Below, in pieces: positions 62,601 through 64,000 of a DNA stretch of 64,000 nt (its first letter is position 1; each line of letters opens with the position of its first letter). The notes beneath the pieces are model-generated. The model was not told where the DNA came from. It made no database searches and saw only the letters and a list, made by a program, of their open reading frames with translations. The position numbers were made by a program, and so were the translations under genes. This stretch comes from Candidatus Desulfaltia sp. (lineage in GTDB: Bacteria; Desulfobacterota; Desulfobacteria; Desulfobacterales; ETH-SRB1), in the NCBI GenBank assembly GCA_030656555.1, contig JAUSPN010000015.1:1-64000 (forward strand). Direction: 5' to 3'.

Positions 62601-63374
62601 GGGCTGTTTGCTTTAATAGATAAAAGCGAGCTTGGAAATGATGTATCTTTAAGATGCGCGACCCTGTCACCGGTTCTAAAGCAGATGGAGTCTGCAAAGA
62701 ATCTGTACGGATCTGTTATTATTGGAGACCAGCTTGATAATTACAACGCTCGGGCAAACAGACTTTGCGTTAAGCATTTTAAGCCGCTTGCAATGACGAT
62801 TAACCGTATAAACAAAGCGGATGAAATTATTTCCCGCGCACTTGAACTTCACGGCCAGATTCCGTGGACGTGGAAGGACCAGGATAATGGATGGCATTCG
62901 CTGATATTGACTGGAGCGGAAAACAGGCCGAAAAAAGATCCGGATAAATATGTTCTACAGCCGCTTTTATTTTACATGTGCTGCATGGCAGGTCAGGAAA
63001 CCTCGGATTGGATAGGAAACAGCAGCATAACTTTTCACATCGCATATAAAGAGGATATTAAAACCTGGTCATATCAAATCAGCAAAAAAAGCTGTATAAA
63101 TTACCTTGAGCAGCTACTGGCCGATTATCTCAGCCAGAAGGATCTAAAATGGCTGCCGTTTAAATCTGCGACTTCAGGAGATGTCAAGCCTCATACAATC
63201 ATGGAAGATAAGATTACCGAGGACATTAAAACAGATTTTCAAATTCAGCTTGCAGAGGCACTTTCAAAGGATGACGCTGATCTAATCAAACTTGCAAAAC
63301 CAGAAATTCCATCAGATGCCTTTGACAAGGCAAGGCAGCGCTTTAAAATCTTTTTTAACAACATCGACAGGTAA
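59634..63374 (+). CDS. recC: exodeoxyribonuclease V subunit gamma (RecC)
   Basis: A 1246-residue RecC-like subunit of the RecBCD DNA-end processing complex. It opens with LYFSNRLENLAEKFA and VPNANLVKWLQLMLARK. Later stretches ITISAMQPMRPIPFKIVYVLGMEEGSFPG (about 704-730) and GVLSIFDFATGRFSRKEVFDLILNPC (about 480) are RecC hallmarks. Codons about 110-150 come from the 121-bp palindrome copy C, which is read in frame and adds a basic, repeat-derived segment. The frame is otherwise intact, so the protein is probably made. recB starts 4 bp downstream. Confidence 0.93.
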   Translation: MSIQLYFSNRLENLAEKFASTVDLENQHKKDVFNAPLVIVPNANLVKWLQLMLARKRSVCMNMDFQFLEAGLWGLLADLDDEKLNPKLLNNDCLRMLLLYALQNLDENKIEPQKRAHSLQLAAGLASESKNGKLPYGRRSAAASCVELQFKPINHYLLDPDNIKRPDYAARLWQLSEKFAGLFQEYEFHRWDMIQKWRQNKIPLQGMELCQQKLYLLADELRNKLFHNSGTLYLSIMEYADRVLAGESEEKTVAGNAKDFVHFFGLSQISPFHLQLIGRLSRYYEIFIYAFNPSREFWEDIKTPQEKRWIEKKGVKKLQITHAELHQGELSGHDDSGRDDNELLSLWGKPGRESIRLLCELTDYDFNACFAKEKAPATVLQRIQSDILTLPSEKAGLKQDRSLQIVACPGIYREVETVYNSILYNLEQDNRLQLTDIAILVPDISKYKFVFDSVFNRSPKSISYNLVDSHADIESIFGRGVLSIFDFATGRFSRKEVFDLILNPCFMSKWKIGLEEIRMWACWAHELNIFHDFDQISKKKKGYCESPYYTWKQGLQRLRLSRIMSNPAESERDVSDSFKHFQDIVPYFDLNSGNVDLMEKFCIVIEKLHNVALNLNDAMLSGKEWKSRFLEACDELLDIPSDFAGETKVKHSLINALDNLQFYDAVSKDDKDSKLDIEVIKEFIKSSLSSISGGYGDYLTGGVTISAMQPMRPIPFKIVYVLGMEEGSFPGKAESSSLDLRLLKRRIGDISLPERNCYIFLEMLLSTRDKLYISYISKDLQKDRILQPCSVVNQLRRHVESKILPDAQVFQVAEIPLKGSSNRYLDKESINDCFDVMVNYSMADRIAYYRENNLWDKVKEKALKNDLNNVAAFYPDLKHEIEAAEDEDITPEKITLKQLKSYLLDPVNQSVKLHLGIFDEEKDIEEIAVREDEPFYSEFPIDYNLKVETLNLWVDSMFSVKNIKQGTQKPEDLFENVYDNFQRQSKTPEGLFALIDKSELGNDVSLRCATLSPVLKQMESAKNLYGSVIIGDQLDNYNARANRLCVKHFKPLAMTINRINKADEIISRALELHGQIPWTWKDQDNGWHSLILTGAENRPKKDPDKYVLQPLLFYMCCMAGQETSDWIGNSSITFHIAYKEDIKTWSYQISKKSCINYLEQLLADYLSQKDLKWLPFKSATSGDVKPHTIMEDKITEDIKTDFQIQLAEALSKDDADLIKLAKPEIPSDAFDKARQRFKIFFNNIDR
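59962..60082 (+). repeat. 121-bp palindromic element, copy C, in frame inside recC
   Basis: It aligns along its full length with copies A and B, including GAGCGCATTCC, GGGTTAGCGAGCGAATC and (as copy A) CTTCCTTACGGTCGAAGAT. In the recC frame it encodes RAHSLQLAAGLASESKNG and KLPYGRRSAAASCVELQ with no stop codon. The right hairpin stem is in the opposite base order from copies A and B. Confidence 0.88.
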
Positions 63375-63378
63375 CTGA

Positions 63379-64000
63379 ATGCCTTTACAAACCGTTCATG
63401 ACTGCAAACAGGTTGACCTTAAAAAGCACGGGCTTATAGAAGCGTCCGCCGGCACAGGCAAGACCTATATAATTGAGAATCTGGTGGTGCGGCTTTTAAA
63501 AGAAGACAGCGAGATCGCCCTGGAAAATATTCTTCTGGTTACCTTTACGGAAAAAGCTACATGTGAATTAAAGATCCGCATACGTGAGAAAATTGAAAAG
63601 GAATTAAAAGACGCGGATGATCCCGGTGTTGCTAAAAGGTTAAGAGATTCACTGGATGCATTTGATAAAGCAGCCATCTTTACGATTCACGGTTTTTGCC
63701 GGACTGTTTTAAGCGATTTTGCCTTTGAAAACAGCGTTCTTTTTAAAAGCGAACTAATCAATGACACACCTGTTTTTGAAACAAAGCTCAAGGAGCAGAT
63801 GCGAAAAGCCTGGCCTGAAAAATATGGAGAAGATTTGCCTGAAATTCTGGAGGGCTCGGGTTTTAGTTCAAAAAAGGAAGGGGGAAAGTTTACCGATACA
63901 GTGCTTGCGATAGCCGGAAAAACATTTCGCAAAAATGCGGGCGATCTGCTTTTGCCGGATATAAGAGGCAAAAGTTTTAAGCAGATTCAAAATGAAATAA
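63379..64000 (+). CDS. recB: exodeoxyribonuclease V subunit beta (RecB), partial
   Basis: The first about 207 codons of RecB, a UvrD-like helicase-nuclease; the frame is open to the window end. Walker A is ASAGTGKT at residues 22-29, followed by ENILLVTFTEKATCELKIRIREKI (motif Ia) and IFTIHGFCRTVLSDFAFE, all typical of RecB. The ATG lies 4 bp after the recC stop. Confidence 0.93.
   Translation, partial: MPLQTVHDCKQVDLKKHGLIEASAGTGKTYIIENLVVRLLKEDSEIALENILLVTFTEKATCELKIRIREKIEKELKDADDPGVAKRLRDSLDAFDKAAIFTIHGFCRTVLSDFAFENSVLFKSELINDTPVFETKLKEQMRKAWPEKYGEDLPEILEGSGFSSKKEGGKFTDTVLAIAGKTFRKNAGDLLLPDIRGKSFKQIQNEI

Noticed and set aside
1..64000. tRNA or rRNA genes
   Set aside because: I looked through the gaps between genes and saw no cloverleaf-type sequence or rRNA-like stretch; a covariance-model scan could still find one I missed.

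Overview
The window looks like a chromosomal segment of an anaerobic Gram-negative bacterium of the Desulfobacterota (deltaproteobacterial, sulfate-reducer-like) type. This is inferred from gene content and order: a DHH-CBS-tRNA nucleotidyltransferase fusion ahead of a site-2 protease, trpS, scpA and scpB; a BamA with an extra TolB-like N-terminal domain; LpxI instead of LpxH; DUF374 between lpxB and msbA; and many short palindromic repeats between genes. No rRNA, tRNA or CRISPR array was seen.

Layout. (1) 1-1848: the head of an integron. An integron integrase (intI, + strand) diverges from a first gene cassette (88-680, - strand) that carries a GNAT acetyltransferase and ends in an attC site. 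The acetyltransferase has a pentanucleotide tandem repeat right after its start codon. (2) 2041-7707 (-): fused DHH/CBS/CCA-type protein, M50 protease, trpS, scpA, scpB. (3) 8364-14129 (+): radical SAM enzyme, a PilC/GspF protein, lysS, and the lipoprotein-release genes lolC/E and lolD. (4) 14424-35676 (+): a long envelope cluster with bamA, skp/ompH, lpxD, fabZ, lpxA, lpxI, a Gfo/Idh/MocA oxidoreductase, lpxB, a DUF374 acyltransferase, msbA, lptF, lptG, waaA, lpxK, a WaaE-like glycosyltransferase, an LpxL-like acyltransferase, waaF and waaC. Together these make lipid A-Kdo-heptose and export it; lpxC is not in the window. (5) 35831-36418: a higBA toxin-antitoxin module flanked by a duplicated 3' end of waaC. 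(6) 36739-38946 (+) and 38930-46770 (-): glycosyltransferases, methyltransferases and an O-antigen ligase-like protein for outer core or O-antigen, followed by a DUF4143 ATPase and galE. (7) 49396-52497 (-): a 29-residue membrane peptide, an HD-domain protein, mobB and a B12-type radical SAM protein. (8) 52939-59376: polA, a DUF5661 protein, a graveyard of gene fragments (IS110, universal stress protein, nucleotidyl cyclase, a zinc-ribbon protein), a DUF3024 protein, hicAB and a flavin reductase. (9) 59634-64000 (+): recC and the start of recB.

The most unusual theme is short palindromic repeats, both between and inside genes. A ~121-bp imperfect palindrome occurs at 7859, 52792 and 59962. 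The third copy is read in frame through recC and adds about 40 residues, much like the Rickettsia palindromic elements. A second, unrelated GC-rich palindrome is read in frame through lpxK (30640-30689). Other families (AGTGCCTAA units, TCATTTCGA palindromes, a MITE-like element, CCGTTCACGG-type ends) fill most gaps in the LPS cluster. A remnant of a four-helix-bundle (23S rRNA intervening-sequence-type) gene sits between skp and lpxD.
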